Shown here piece by piece: positions 42,339 to 52,271 of a stretch of 64,000 bases of DNA; position 1 is the first letter of the stretch, and every line of letters begins with the position of its first letter. This DNA is from Muribaculaceae bacterium (GTDB lineage Bacteria > Bacteroidota > Bacteroidia > Bacteroidales > Muribaculaceae). The position numbers and the translations under genes were made by a program. Under the pieces are notes generated by a model that saw only the letters and a program-made list of their open reading frames with translations, was not told the origin of the DNA and made no database searches. The DNA lies in NCBI GenBank assembly GCA_014867205.1, contig WGUO01000008.1, forward strand, positions 36,123 to 100,122, read 5' to 3'.

Positions 42339-44174
42339 TTACTTATTGATTGAATATACTTTAATACTGTTGAGGCGCGCGCTGCCTTCGGTAGACTTGA
42401 CGCTGAGGCTGAGATAGGGCTGCGTGGGGAATACAAGGTTGGTCATGACGAACCTGCCGTCATTGCCGAAGAGCTCGATGCTCGAACGGTCGACGAAGAT
42501 GCGCAGTTCCACCTTGCCGTTGTTCTCGCGGGTGGGGGCCACAGTGACGGCGGGGAACGACTGGCTGAAGTCGGAGATTCCAGCGCTGGTGCGGTCAAGG
42601 CTCATGGTGCGGTCGGTCGAGTTGTAGGTCATTGTCACTTGTTCGCCGGCCGCATTGGCCAGAGTGAGTTCTACCTTGGATTTCTTGGCGGCATCGAAAC
42701 TTGCGGTAATCTCGCAGAGGCCCTCTGTGTCGGCAGGTATCGTAAGGTTGACTGGAGTGGCGCCCAGTGAGGTTCTGCCGGTCTCGGCCACTAATTTTCC
42801 GCGCAGGCTGGCGAGTTCCCTGACAGGGGCGCTGGCAAGATATAGGTCACCGTCGGCACCCTTGAAGAGCTGCATCTCGCGCGGGAGTGTGTTGGCGCTC
42901 CGGAACTGCAGGGTGGGTACCTCTGCGGCATATTCCCAGTTGCTCATCCAGCCGATTACAACGCGGCGGTTGTCGGGAGCGTCGCTCCAGCTGACTGTGG
43001 CGTAATGGTCCTTGCCGTAGTCCATCCATTTGGTTGGCACGTAGCCGTTCTTGTCGGTGTCGGCCTTGAATGTCTTTCCATCGAAGTCGCCGATGAAGTA
43101 TTGCGCCGCGGAGCCGCCGAACGGACCGCCGGGGTTGATATTGCAGATGAGCACCCACTTGGTCCTGTCGGTGCCGGGCACCTTGAGTTCAAACAGGTCG
43201 GGACATTCCCAGACACCATCCTGAGCGCCGAGTCCCTTGCCGAAGGCGCTTGAGAGGGTCCACTCCTTCATGTCGGGCGATGTGAAGATGAGCATCTCGT
43301 GGTCGAGGGCATGCGCCAGCACGAGATTCCATTCGCCGGTCTTGTCGTTCCAGAACATGTTGGGGTCGCGTGCCTCACTCTCAAGTGTAAGTGTCGGGTT
43401 GCCGTCATATTTGTCGAAAGTGAGTCCGCCGTCGTGACTTGCCGCAAGGCTCTGTATCTGGCTCTTGTCGGCCGATGTGTACATGGCCAGTACGGCATCC
43501 CCGCCGAAGCCGGCGGTATTTTTCGGGTCGAGTGCGCAGCTTCCGCTGAAAATCATGCCGAGCCCGTCGGGCTCGATTGCGATGGGGAGATGCTCCCAGT
43601 GTACCAGATCGGTCGATGCGGAGTGTCCCCAGGTCATGTTCTGCCACTTCGAGCCGTAGGGATTGTACTGGTAGTACAGATGCCATTTGCCATCTTTGTA
43701 AAACATGCCGTTGGGGTCGTTCATCCAGCCCCATAGGGGGGAGTGGTGGTAGGCCGGACGGTATTTCTTCTCGGTGTTGGTAGAGTCATACGAGTCGGAG
43801 AGTTCCAGCTGTTTCCAGCAGATGTCGCCCTTTGCCTCGCGCACTGAACTGCGTCCCTGCGGGGTCGCGATCTCGAGTATCACCTTCTTTCCCTTGTATG
43901 GGCGCAGGTCGAAAGGCACCGTGAAGTCGGTCTTTGACTTGGCGAGTCTGGCGGCAAAAGTCTTGACGACCTGATTGTCGACTATGACCTTGATTGTAGA
44001 GTCATCTATATTGTCCTGTATAGGAAGAAGCAGATAGTTGCCCTCCCCGGTTATCCTGACCAGCGTGTTGTCGACGCCGAGATGCTCCACGTCTACGCCC
44101 CCGGCGCCGAGAGCCGCCAACGGCAATATGGCGGATGCGGCCGCGCCTGTCAATATTCGTCTGATTGTGTTCAT
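42339..44174 (-). CDS. GH32 exo-fructanase (levanase/inulinase type)
   Basis: 611 residues. Signal peptide (MNTIRRILTGAAASAILPLAALG, no lipobox Cys), a small N-terminal beta domain (about 25-135), the five-bladed GH32 propeller and a C-terminal beta-sandwich (about 465-611). All three catalytic motifs are intact: WMNDPNG at 150-156 (nucleophile Asp153), ARDP at 268-271 (transition-state Asp) and WECPD at 322-326 (acid/base Glu323). The lack of a lipobox suggests a periplasmic enzyme that releases fructose from imported oligofructans. First gene of the operon with the transporter and fructokinase; its -7 box is at 44218-44225 on the - strand. Confidence 0.95.
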   Translation of the reverse strand: MNTIRRILTGAAASAILPLAALGAGGVDVEHLGVDNTLVRITGEGNYLLLPIQDNIDDSTIKVIVDNQVVKTFAARLAKSKTDFTVPFDLRPYKGKKVILEIATPQGRSSVREAKGDICWKQLELSDSYDSTNTEKKYRPAYHHSPLWGWMNDPNGMFYKDGKWHLYYQYNPYGSKWQNMTWGHSASTDLVHWEHLPIAIEPDGLGMIFSGSCALDPKNTAGFGGDAVLAMYTSADKSQIQSLAASHDGGLTFDKYDGNPTLTLESEARDPNMFWNDKTGEWNLVLAHALDHEMLIFTSPDMKEWTLSSAFGKGLGAQDGVWECPDLFELKVPGTDRTKWVLICNINPGGPFGGSAAQYFIGDFDGKTFKADTDKNGYVPTKWMDYGKDHYATVSWSDAPDNRRVVIGWMSNWEYAAEVPTLQFRSANTLPREMQLFKGADGDLYLASAPVRELASLRGKLVAETGRTSLGATPVNLTIPADTEGLCEITASFDAAKKSKVELTLANAAGEQVTMTYNSTDRTMSLDRTSAGISDFSQSFPAVTVAPTRENNGKVELRIFVDRSSIELFGNDGRFVMTNLVFPTQPYLSLSVKSTEGSARLNSIKVYSINK

Positions 44175-44217
44175 GATTGTCTCTGTCGGTTTTTCCGTGG
44201 TTTTGAGTTTTCGCTTG

Positions 44218-44225
44218 CAAATCTA
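44218..44225 (-). promoter_or_regulatory. -7 box of the GH32 operon
   Basis: Read on the - strand the sequence is TAGATTTG, a match to TAnnTTTG, with the GH32 start 43 bases downstream. It is in the 291-base divergent region shared with the regulator gene. Confidence 0.55.
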
Positions 44226-44299
44226 CTATATTTAAGTAAATAAGTGTTATTAATATTTGTCCGTTTACTATAAAATTTGTTGCAATGTCCAAATTTTGA

Positions 44300-44334
44300 C
44301 ATCCGATGCACCTAAAATGCAAAACATCGGGATG
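44300..44334. promoter_or_regulatory. Inverted repeat between divergent promoters
   Basis: CATCCGATG (44300-44308) and CATCGGGATG (44325-44334) face each other midway between the two divergent start sites of the fructan locus. It could be an operator for the regulator encoded next to it or a chance palindrome. Confidence 0.35.
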
Positions 44335-44386
44335 TTTCCTGCTGATTGATTAAGAGTGTGTTTATGAGAATTTCAACAAATTTTAT

Positions 44387-44394
44387 TAACTTTG
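44387..44394 (+). promoter_or_regulatory. -7 box of the regulator gene
   Basis: TAACTTTG matches TAnnTTTG; transcription would start about 65 bases before the ATG at 44466. No good -33 TTTG is seen. Confidence 0.5.
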
Positions 44395-44465
44395 CGTTGA
44401 ATCGTAAACAATTCGGCCATTGGCATGAGAAAATACATAAGATTGTTAGCCGTATAACCTGATAC

Positions 44466-47264
44466 ATGATGAAACTTTTCTACAGATATTGCTTAGCGGT
44501 TTTAATGATGGTTCCGCTTCTTGCGGGTTGCGGAAGCGAGAAGAAGTATAAGATTGGCGTCTCGCAGTGCAGTCAGGATGACTGGCGCGTAAATATGAAT
44601 AGTGAGATTATGCGTGAGGCCATGTTTCACGATGATGTCGAGATAGAGATCCGTTCGGCCGACGACTCCAACGAGAAACAGATATCGGACATACGCTATT
44701 TCGCCGACAACGGCTTTGACATAATCATAGCCGCACCCAATGAGGCCGAGCCGGTCACTCCGGTAATCGACGAGGTGATGGCCCGGGGCATACCCGTGGT
44801 GGTGTTTGACCGCAATGTCACGGGCGATAACTACACTGCCTACCAGGGGGCCGATAACGACAGCATCGGGCTTCAGGCCGCCCAGTATGTGAACTCACTG
44901 ACCGGAGGCGTGGCAAAGATTATTGAGATACAGGGAAATCCGGGGTCAACTCCCACTGCCGGGAGGCATGCCGGGTTTAGAAAGGGAATAGATGCGTATG
45001 AGGGAATAAGTGTGGTCGGAACTGGATATGGCAACTGGAACTATGACCGTGCCCTCGTTGTGGCTGACTCCCTTCTCAGGTTACACCCCGATGCGGCAGT
45101 GATATATGCCCATAACGACCGCATGGCCGTAGCCGCGTCAGATGCCGCGAAACGCCTCGGTGTGCATCCATATATATTAGGAATAGACGCTGCTCCCGAG
45201 ATTGGCATGAAGGCTGTGACTGAGGGTAAGATTGACGCCACGTTTCTCTATCCCACCGAGGGGCATCGCCTGGTGCGCACCGCGCTTGCCATACTCAAGA
45301 AGGAGCCATACAACCGAATCACCAGTCTCCCGGCAACTTCGGCTGTCGATCGGTCGAACGCCGACATTCTGATGCTGCAGAACGAGTCGCTCAAGGAGGA
45401 GACCGACAAGATTCGCGTGCTGAAGTCGCAGGTTGACCTCTACTGGGACAAGCATAACCTTCAGACCGCCCTGCTCTATTCGCTTGTGGCCATACTGGTC
45501 CTGCTGTTTGTCTTTTTGTTCCTGTTTCTACGTGTGTTCTGGCAGAAACAGCGGCAGCAGAAACTGCTTGAGGAGCAGAATGGCGAGCTTGAGCGCCAGC
45601 GTGATATGGAGAAATCGCTCAACCTGCAGCTTCAGGAGGCAACCAGCGCGAAACTCATGTTCTTTACCAATGTGTCGCATGATCTGCGCACTCCCCTCAC
45701 GCTGATAGCCGAGCCTATAAGACAACTGAATGGCGCATCCAATCTGACTCCGCAGCAGTCTACACTTGTCCGCATTGCCGACAAGAATGTCAAGATACTT
45801 CAGCGACTTATCAACCAGATACTTGACTTCCGCAAATATGAGAACGGCAAACTCGACCTGACCCTCTCGGAAGTGGATTTGTGCCGTCTTATAGAGGAAT
45901 GGACGGAAGCGTTCAACGATATTGCTCGCCGCCGCCACATGCGTCTTACGGTCGAATGTCCGGCCAAGCGGCCCGATCATGTGGCTGTCGATGTCGAGAA
46001 GATGGAACGCGTCTTCTTCAACCTGCTCTCAAACGCTTTCAAGTATACACCCGACAACGGCGACATAAAGGTCAGCATATCGTTCACGGCCAAAGACATG
46101 ACTATCTCGATATCCGACACGGGCCGTGGCATATCGGCCGAGGACATGAAGAGCATATTCGACCGTTTCTACCAGGTTGACAAGGTGCATCCGAACGGCT
46201 CCGGAATAGGTCTGTCGCTTGCCAAGGCATTCGTTGAACTTCACGCCGGTACGATTTCAGTCGAGAGTGAGCCGGGAAAGGGGTCGGTATTTACAGTCAG
46301 ACTGCCGATACGACATGTGGCCGACAGGGCCGAGGCTGTCTCAAGCGGAATCACCGACCGCGATGTGACATCGGAACTTTCACGCGTGGATGCGCCGGTG
46401 CTCCCCGTGCCGGCCCCCGATACCGAGGTCGATGAAGAGGATAAGCCCTTGCTGCTTGTAATTGACGACAATGAGGATATACAGCAGCTTGTGGCCGGAA
46501 TAATGGGAGAACATTACCGCGTGATGACTGCTGCCAACGGAGCCGACGGAGTGCGGATGGCTGCCAAATATGTGCCGGACCTCGTGATCTCGGATGTCAT
46601 GATGCCGGTTATGGACGGTATGGAGTGCTGCCGACGAATCAAGGCTGAGGTGTCGACCTCGCATATTCCGGTGCTTATGCTCACCGCATGCTCGATGGAT
46701 GAGCAGCGTGTCGAGGGATATGACTCTGGTGCCGACGGGTATGTGTCGAAACCTTTCAACAGCGAGGTGCTTCGCGCGCGTTGCGAGAGCCTGATAAGAA
46801 ACAGAAGGCTCATTCGCGACCTCTGGCAGCGGGAATCAGTGATTGGTGGTAAGAAAGATGCTGTCAAGAAAGGGAAAGATGCCGACATGGCCGCGACAGA
46901 CAGACACAGGGATATCCCCGCCGCCGGTGAGATAGACAATGACTTCTACAATCGTTTCCTGGGCATATTCCGCGAGCGCATGGCCGATCCCGACATTAAT
47001 ATAGACTCTCTGGCCGCAGACATGGGCTTGGGCCGCTCGCAGTTCTACCGCAAGATCAAGGCGCTTACAAACTTCTCGCCCGTGGAACTGATACGCAAGC
47101 TGCGTCTGCAGGAGGCACGCAACCAGCTTCTCACCACCGAGAAGACGGTGTCAGAGATTGCATATGGCATAGGCTTCTCCACACCGGCCTATTTCACCAA
47201 ATGCTATCGCGAGGCTTTTGGCGAGACTCCGTCGGAGACCCGTACAAACCTGACCAAAGTCTGA
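44466..47264 (+). CDS. Hybrid two-component regulator with periplasmic-binding sensor domain (fructose sensor, BT1754-like)
   Basis: 932 residues. N-terminal hydrophobic segment ending in LLAGC at 18-22; a type I periplasmic-binding domain (about 28-320: KIGVSQCSQDDWR, IIAAPNEAEPVTPVI, VVVFDRNVTGDNYTAYQGADN); one membrane span (about 332-358); histidine kinase with His405 in FFTNVSHDLRTPLT; ATPase with GSGIGLSLAKAFVELH; receiver with DD at 665-666 and Asp710 in DLVISDVMMP; and an AraC-type HTH (about 825-930: LAADMGLGRSQFYRKIKAL, VSEIAYGIGFSTPAYFTKCY). In B. thetaiotaomicron the homologue BT1754 binds fructose with such a domain. It is expected to switch on the whole locus. All key residues are present. 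Confidence 0.96.
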   Translation: MMKLFYRYCLAVLMMVPLLAGCGSEKKYKIGVSQCSQDDWRVNMNSEIMREAMFHDDVEIEIRSADDSNEKQISDIRYFADNGFDIIIAAPNEAEPVTPVIDEVMARGIPVVVFDRNVTGDNYTAYQGADNDSIGLQAAQYVNSLTGGVAKIIEIQGNPGSTPTAGRHAGFRKGIDAYEGISVVGTGYGNWNYDRALVVADSLLRLHPDAAVIYAHNDRMAVAASDAAKRLGVHPYILGIDAAPEIGMKAVTEGKIDATFLYPTEGHRLVRTALAILKKEPYNRITSLPATSAVDRSNADILMLQNESLKEETDKIRVLKSQVDLYWDKHNLQTALLYSLVAILVLLFVFLFLFLRVFWQKQRQQKLLEEQNGELERQRDMEKSLNLQLQEATSAKLMFFTNVSHDLRTPLTLIAEPIRQLNGASNLTPQQSTLVRIADKNVKILQRLINQILDFRKYENGKLDLTLSEVDLCRLIEEWTEAFNDIARRRHMRLTVECPAKRPDHVAVDVEKMERVFFNLLSNAFKYTPDNGDIKVSISFTAKDMTISISDTGRGISAEDMKSIFDRFYQVDKVHPNGSGIGLSLAKAFVELHAGTISVESEPGKGSVFTVRLPIRHVADRAEAVSSGITDRDVTSELSRVDAPVLPVPAPDTEVDEEDKPLLLVIDDNEDIQQLVAGIMGEHYRVMTAANGADGVRMAAKYVPDLVISDVMMPVMDGMECCRRIKAEVSTSHIPVLMLTACSMDEQRVEGYDSGADGYVSKPFNSEVLRARCESLIRNRRLIRDLWQRESVIGGKKDAVKKGKDADMAATDRHRDIPAAGEIDNDFYNRFLGIFRERMADPDINIDSLAADMGLGRSQFYRKIKALTNFSPVELIRKLRLQEARNQLLTTEKTVSEIAYGIGFSTPAYFTKCYREAFGETPSETRTNLTKV

Positions 47265-47311
47265 TTCTTAGGCATTGCAGGATGCTCGCCACAGGCGCAT
47301 CTATTATTTTT

Positions 47312-47366
47312 GTTGCAAGGAATATTAAAAATGTTGTATTGAGCATTTTTTAATATTCCCTGCAAC
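47312..47366 (+). promoter_or_regulatory. Long inverted repeat upstream of susC
   Basis: GTTGCAAGGAATATTAAAAA (left arm to 47333) and its near-perfect inverse (right arm 47344-47366, one mismatch and one extra A) flank a 10-base spacer. It lies 47 bases after the regulator stop and about 70 bases upstream of the predicted susC start site, so it could be the regulator's operator, a terminator, or both. Confidence 0.6.
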
Positions 47367-47398
47367 TATTTTTATAATATGGACTGGCTTATGTAACA

Positions 47399-47406
47399 TA
47401 TATTTG
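47399..47406 (+). promoter_or_regulatory. -7 box of the susCD operon
   Basis: TATATTTG matches TAnnTTTG, with the susC ATG 53 bases downstream. There is no clear -33 TTTG, in keeping with a promoter that needs an activator. Confidence 0.6.
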
Positions 47407-47458
47407 CGCCATAAAACTTTTTTTAACACAACAACAACAGTTAACAAAAATCAACAAC

Positions 47459-50400
47459 ATGAAAAGAGCATTCCTCAGTGCGTTCATGATCTGTCTTCTG
47501 GCGGTTCTGGCGCAGGCACAGGACATCACTGTGCATGGAACGGTGCTTTCGCGTCAGGACGGAGAGCCGCTGATTGGCGCCACCGTCATGTCCGAGGCCA
47601 CCAAAAAGGGTACTGCCACCGACCTGGATGGAAACTTCCAGATCGCGGTTCCCGCTAATTCCAAGATAAGCGTCTCGTATGTGGGATATAATTCGACTAC
47701 CCTCGATGCGCAGCCCTCCATGACAATCTATCTCGATGAAAACTCTGCCTTGCTTAATGAAGTGGTGGTGGTAGGTTACCAGACAGTGCGTAAGGCAGAC
47801 CTAACCGGAGCAGTCTCGGTGATGAACATGAAGGAGCCACTCTCGGAGAACTCGGGTAATATCCTCTCGTCGATGGCGGGCAAGATGCCCGGTGTGAATG
47901 TCGTTCCCTCGGCCGAGCCCGGTGCCACAGGCTCCATTCAGATCCGAGGCATGGCGTCGGCAATGCAGGGCAACAGTCCCCTTTATATAGTCGACGGTGT
48001 CCCGACCGACAACATCAACATCATCAACCCTGCCGACATAGAGAGCATGCAGGTGCTCAAGGATGCGGCATCAGCCTCAATCTACGGATCGCGTGCCGCC
48101 AACGGCGTCGTGATCATCACCACAAAGCATGGCAAGGGCGACCGCCTCTCCATCAATGTCAACTACGCCATCTCGGCGCAGACCATAGCCAAGACATATG
48201 ACCTGCTCAACGCCGAGGAATGGGGCCAGGCCTACTGGACGGCGGCCCGCAACTCCGGCCTCGTGCCGGGCGCCGATCCCAACATCGCGAAAATATATGG
48301 CTCGGGCGACACACCGGTGCTCCAGAAGTTTATCGGCGGCGACACCAACTACCCTGTCGCTGACACCGACTGGCAGGACCAGATCTATCGCACGGCATGG
48401 ACCAACAACCTTACCGCCTCGATCGCAAACAATACCGAGAAGGGCTCGGTGCTCTTCTCACTCAACATGATCGACCAGCAGGGTAACCTCAAGACATCGA
48501 AATACCGTCGTTTCTCGGCACGTGTCAACTCCCGCTACGACTTTAACAAGTATATCACCGTCGGCGAGAACCTTCTCGTGGCCCAGTGGAAGAACCGTGG
48601 TGCCGAGGTATATGGCGCTCGCGGTATCCCGATGCTGGCTGTTCAGGCTCTTCCCGCTCTCCCCGTCAAAGGGGTCAACGGCGACTGGATGGTGCCTTTC
48701 CAGCTCATATCCAACGATAAGCAGAACCCCGTGCAGATGCTTGAGAACGCCTCCGACAATGACCACAGCTCGTGGCGTATCCTCGGCAACGCATACCTTG
48801 AGGTCAAGCCTGTCGATGGACTCTCGATCAAGACCAATATCGGTATCGAGCACTCCCAGTACATGAACACCAACCTCAACCGCCGTGAATATGCGGCGCT
48901 TACCAACTCGGTGTTCAGTGAATATGTGCAGGGTGACACCTGGACATGGACCAACACCGCCAATTATGTCAAGACTTTCAATGAGAAACATCATCTCAAC
49001 GCACTGATCGGTACGGAGGCAATCTCTTATAAGAGCCGCTTCGTCAACGCCGAGCGTCAGGACTACATGTTCGAGGACTCAGACTTCATGCAGGTTGGAG
49101 CCGGCTCGACGATATGGGGTGCCGGAGGCGGACGCGACGCATGGAGCATATTCTCGCTCTTCGCCAAGGCTGACTATAACTTCGTTGACCGTTATCTTGT
49201 GTCGGCGACTATCCGCCGCGACGCCAACTCCCGATTCTCCAAGGACAACCGCGTGGGTATCTTCCCGGCTGCCTCGGCCGCATGGCGTCCCAGCGCCGAG
49301 CCCTTCTGGCCTCAGAACGAAGCCGTCACAGACCTCAAGGTCCGCTACAGCTGGGGTATGAACGGTAACGCCCAGATCGGACAGCTCTATCCTACATACT
49401 CAACATATCGCTACGACAACGGCAACGGCGCCTATGACATCACGGGCTCCAACTCGCAGACCACTCCCGGCATAATCCTCGCCGCCTCGGGAAATCCCGA
49501 CCTGAAGTGGGAGACAACCACCCAGAACAATATCGGTATCGACATCCAGTTCCTCAGCGGCACGCTCAACCTCTCTGCCGACTACTACATCAAGAAGACC
49601 ACAGACATGCTTACTTGCCCGCCCGCTCTCGCGGTGGCAGGCGAGAACGCCGACATCTGGCTCAATACCGGTGAGATGAAGAATACCGGATGGGAATTGT
49701 CGCTCGGCTACAACAGCCCCACTTACGGTGACTTCTCCTGGAACGGATCTGTCAACATCGCCCAGTACCGCAACAAGCTCGTCAAACTCAACTCGCAGCA
49801 GGAATTCATAGGCGGCGACTGCCGACTGATGAAGGGACAGCCGATGGGTGTATATTACGGATATGTATGCGACGGCATCTTCCAGAACGAGACTGAGGTC
49901 GCCAACCATGCCGCGCAGCATGGCGCAGCCCCCGGCCGTCTCATCTACCGTGACCTCAACGGTGACGGACAGATCACCGACGAAGACCGCTGCATCATCG
50001 GTAATCCCAACCCCGACCTGACAATGGGTCTCAACCTTGCCTTCAAGTACAAGGCGTTCACACTCGACATGTTCTTCTCAGGAGACTTCAACTTCGACAT
50101 CATCAACACCATGAAGATGCAGCTCACCTCGATGAACAATGGTACCCTCGCCACCAACCGCGGCAAGGAGATACTGAACGCATGGACACCGACCAACACC
50201 AATACCGACATTCCGGCCCTGTCGCTTACCGATGACAACAACGAGGCCCGCTTCTCCAACTATTTCGTCGAGAACGGCTCATACTTCAAGATGAAATACA
50301 TCAAACTTTCATATATGCTGCCCGAGCGTGTGGCACGCGCCATCGGCGGCCAGAGCATCGATGTCTACGGTCAGGTGGAGAATGTATTCACCATCACCGA

Positions 50401-50512
50401 CTTCTCCGGCCTTGACCCCGAGCTTCTGCCCGGCACTTACGGCGGCCGCTGGAACGACGGTGGCTGGATCCGTCCCCGCACATTCACTCTTGGCGTGAAC
50501 TTCTCATTCTAA
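47459..50512 (+). CDS. SusC-like TonB-dependent outer-membrane transporter
   Basis: 1017 residues. Signal peptide MKRAFLSAFMICLLAVLAQA, then a carboxypeptidase-regulatory-like domain (DITVHGTVLSRQDGEPLIGA, about 22-95), the EVVVVGYQTVRKADLTGAVS segment that includes the TonB box, and the plug (MAGKMPGVNVVPSA, GSIQIRGMASAMQGNSPLYI, VDGVPTDNI). The rest is the 22-strand barrel ending in PRTFTLGVNFSF. It imports fructo-oligosaccharides with its SusD partner, energised by TonB. susD follows after 20 bases. Length and motifs are complete. Confidence 0.97.
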   Translation: MKRAFLSAFMICLLAVLAQAQDITVHGTVLSRQDGEPLIGATVMSEATKKGTATDLDGNFQIAVPANSKISVSYVGYNSTTLDAQPSMTIYLDENSALLNEVVVVGYQTVRKADLTGAVSVMNMKEPLSENSGNILSSMAGKMPGVNVVPSAEPGATGSIQIRGMASAMQGNSPLYIVDGVPTDNINIINPADIESMQVLKDAASASIYGSRAANGVVIITTKHGKGDRLSINVNYAISAQTIAKTYDLLNAEEWGQAYWTAARNSGLVPGADPNIAKIYGSGDTPVLQKFIGGDTNYPVADTDWQDQIYRTAWTNNLTASIANNTEKGSVLFSLNMIDQQGNLKTSKYRRFSARVNSRYDFNKYITVGENLLVAQWKNRGAEVYGARGIPMLAVQALPALPVKGVNGDWMVPFQLISNDKQNPVQMLENASDNDHSSWRILGNAYLEVKPVDGLSIKTNIGIEHSQYMNTNLNRREYAALTNSVFSEYVQGDTWTWTNTANYVKTFNEKHHLNALIGTEAISYKSRFVNAERQDYMFEDSDFMQVGAGSTIWGAGGGRDAWSIFSLFAKADYNFVDRYLVSATIRRDANSRFSKDNRVGIFPAASAAWRPSAEPFWPQNEAVTDLKVRYSWGMNGNAQIGQLYPTYSTYRYDNGNGAYDITGSNSQTTPGIILAASGNPDLKWETTTQNNIGIDIQFLSGTLNLSADYYIKKTTDMLTCPPALAVAGENADIWLNTGEMKNTGWELSLGYNSPTYGDFSWNGSVNIAQYRNKLVKLNSQQEFIGGDCRLMKGQPMGVYYGYVCDGIFQNETEVANHAAQHGAAPGRLIYRDLNGDGQITDEDRCIIGNPNPDLTMGLNLAFKYKAFTLDMFFSGDFNFDIINTMKMQLTSMNNGTLATNRGKEILNAWTPTNTNTDIPALSLTDDNNEARFSNYFVENGSYFKMKYIKLSYMLPERVARAIGGQSIDVYGQVENVFTITDFSGLDPELLPGTYGGRWNDGGWIRPRTFTLGVNFSF

Positions 50513-50532
50513 TATCCTAAAAATTACTCACA

Positions 50533-52239
50533 ATGAAGACCATAAGCAACTATATAAAGACAACCGCCTGCGTGGCCATGGTAGCCGCCTTAGGCATTGG
50601 CACCGTGTCGTGCGACAGCATGCTCGACACAAAGCCCCAGGGCGTATTCTCTGCCGAGCAGATCGGCGACAACGAGGCTACCGATATGCTGACTGCGGCC
50701 TACGCGACACTGCTGTGCCACTATTTCGGCAACAACGAGTCGTTTGCCGGCCCCATCAACAACTGGGTAATCGACCTCCGCTCTGACGATGCCCTCAAGG
50801 GTGGCGACAACGTGACTATGGAGGGATACATGCACCAGCTCGAGATCGGAAACGTGGAGTCAAACTCCGACATCCTCAACTTCAAGTGGCGCAACAACTA
50901 CTTCTCTATCTCGCGCTGCAACACAGCCATCAAGGCCCTGCTTGCCTCCGGGTCGCTCGACGACAAGACCCGCAATGCCATGATCGGCGAGATGAAGACC
51001 CTCCGTGCCTACTACTACTTCGACATGTACCGCCTCTTCGCGAAGTTTCCATACTTCGACGAGACCGTGGCCAACCCCTCCGAGTGCCGTGCCGATGAGT
51101 ACACACGCGACCAGATCCTCGGCTTTATCCGCAAGGATCTCCGCGACTCATACGAGGTGATGCTCGAGGATGTCCCCGAGGTGGGCCGCTTCAACAAGTA
51201 TGTGGCGGCTGCGGTGCTTGCGCGTGTCGACCTCTTCTGCTCCGATTTTGCAGAGGCTGAGAAATACTCCGATTATGTCATCAAGTCGGGCAAGTATGAG
51301 CTCTATCCCAACTTCCTCGACATGTCCAAGCCCGAGTGCAACAACATGTACGAGTCTGTGATGGCCGTGCAGTTCTCCTCGGCCAACTCCGGCTCGCAGT
51401 ATAACTACTGCAACTGTCTGAACCTCACCTATAACTTCAAGGATGACAGCCGCACCGACACCTATTACGGCAATGGCGATGACTTCTATCTTGGCTCTCA
51501 GGACCTTATCAACGCATTCGCAACCGATGAGACGGGTCTCCCCTATCTCGACGGCTCTGTGCATCAGGTCGGCAACACCGTGTCGCCCGACGAGGCCAAC
51601 TATGAGGGCAATGTGGATCCGCGTCTCGACTTTACCTTCGGTCGAATCGGAATGCCCTGGCGCGGTCTTGAGTATACTGAGAACTGGACCCGTAACCTCT
51701 CTCTCTATGGCCAGTATTCATGCAAGAAAGGCTATACAAGCCCGGACAGTCCTTACTGCGAGACGGGTATAGTGCCCTGGGGCGCGTCATCGCTCAACTA
51801 TATCATTATCCGTTACGCCGACGTGCTCCTGATGAAGGCCGAGTCCCTTATAGAGCAGAACAAGAACCTCGACGAGGCACGCAACCTCATCAATCAGGTA
51901 CGCCTGAAGGCCGCCCGCTCGGTTGACCCGGCTTACAGTCCGGTTGACTGCAACCCGATGAAGGCAAACTATCTCGTGGGCCAGTATCCCGCCTCCGGCT
52001 GGACACAGGAGTATGCTCGCAAGGCCGTGCGTCACGAGCGTCGCGTCGAGCTCGCCATGGAGGGACTCCGCTGGTTTGACCTGCTCCGCTGGGGCAATGC
52101 GGTCGAGACCGTCAACAAGTATTACCAGTATGAGGCCAAGTTCCAGCCCTATTATAGCGGAGCGAACCTCACGGAGTCAGAACTCTACTTCCCCATACCT
52201 CTCAATCAGGTGGATAACGCCGGAGACCTCTACAAGTAA
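50533..52239 (+). CDS. SusD-like surface glycan-binding lipoprotein
   Basis: 568 residues. Signal peptide with lipobox TVSC (Cys27) and an early DSMLDTKPQGVFSAEQI stretch, then the alpha-helical SusD/RagB fold with tetratricopeptide-like helices (GEMKTLRAYYYFDMYRLFAKFPYFDE) and the typical C-terminal block KAVRHERRVELAMEGLRWFDLLRWG. It caps the SusC barrel and binds the incoming fructan at the cell surface. Transcribed with susC and followed 32 bases later by the third outer-membrane component. Confidence 0.97.
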   Translation: MKTISNYIKTTACVAMVAALGIGTVSCDSMLDTKPQGVFSAEQIGDNEATDMLTAAYATLLCHYFGNNESFAGPINNWVIDLRSDDALKGGDNVTMEGYMHQLEIGNVESNSDILNFKWRNNYFSISRCNTAIKALLASGSLDDKTRNAMIGEMKTLRAYYYFDMYRLFAKFPYFDETVANPSECRADEYTRDQILGFIRKDLRDSYEVMLEDVPEVGRFNKYVAAAVLARVDLFCSDFAEAEKYSDYVIKSGKYELYPNFLDMSKPECNNMYESVMAVQFSSANSGSQYNYCNCLNLTYNFKDDSRTDTYYGNGDDFYLGSQDLINAFATDETGLPYLDGSVHQVGNTVSPDEANYEGNVDPRLDFTFGRIGMPWRGLEYTENWTRNLSLYGQYSCKKGYTSPDSPYCETGIVPWGASSLNYIIIRYADVLLMKAESLIEQNKNLDEARNLINQVRLKAARSVDPAYSPVDCNPMKANYLVGQYPASGWTQEYARKAVRHERRVELAMEGLRWFDLLRWGNAVETVNKYYQYEAKFQPYYSGANLTESELYFPIPLNQVDNAGDLYK

Positions 52240-52271
52240 TCAATTTACGGATTTTTAATCAGAACACAGCA

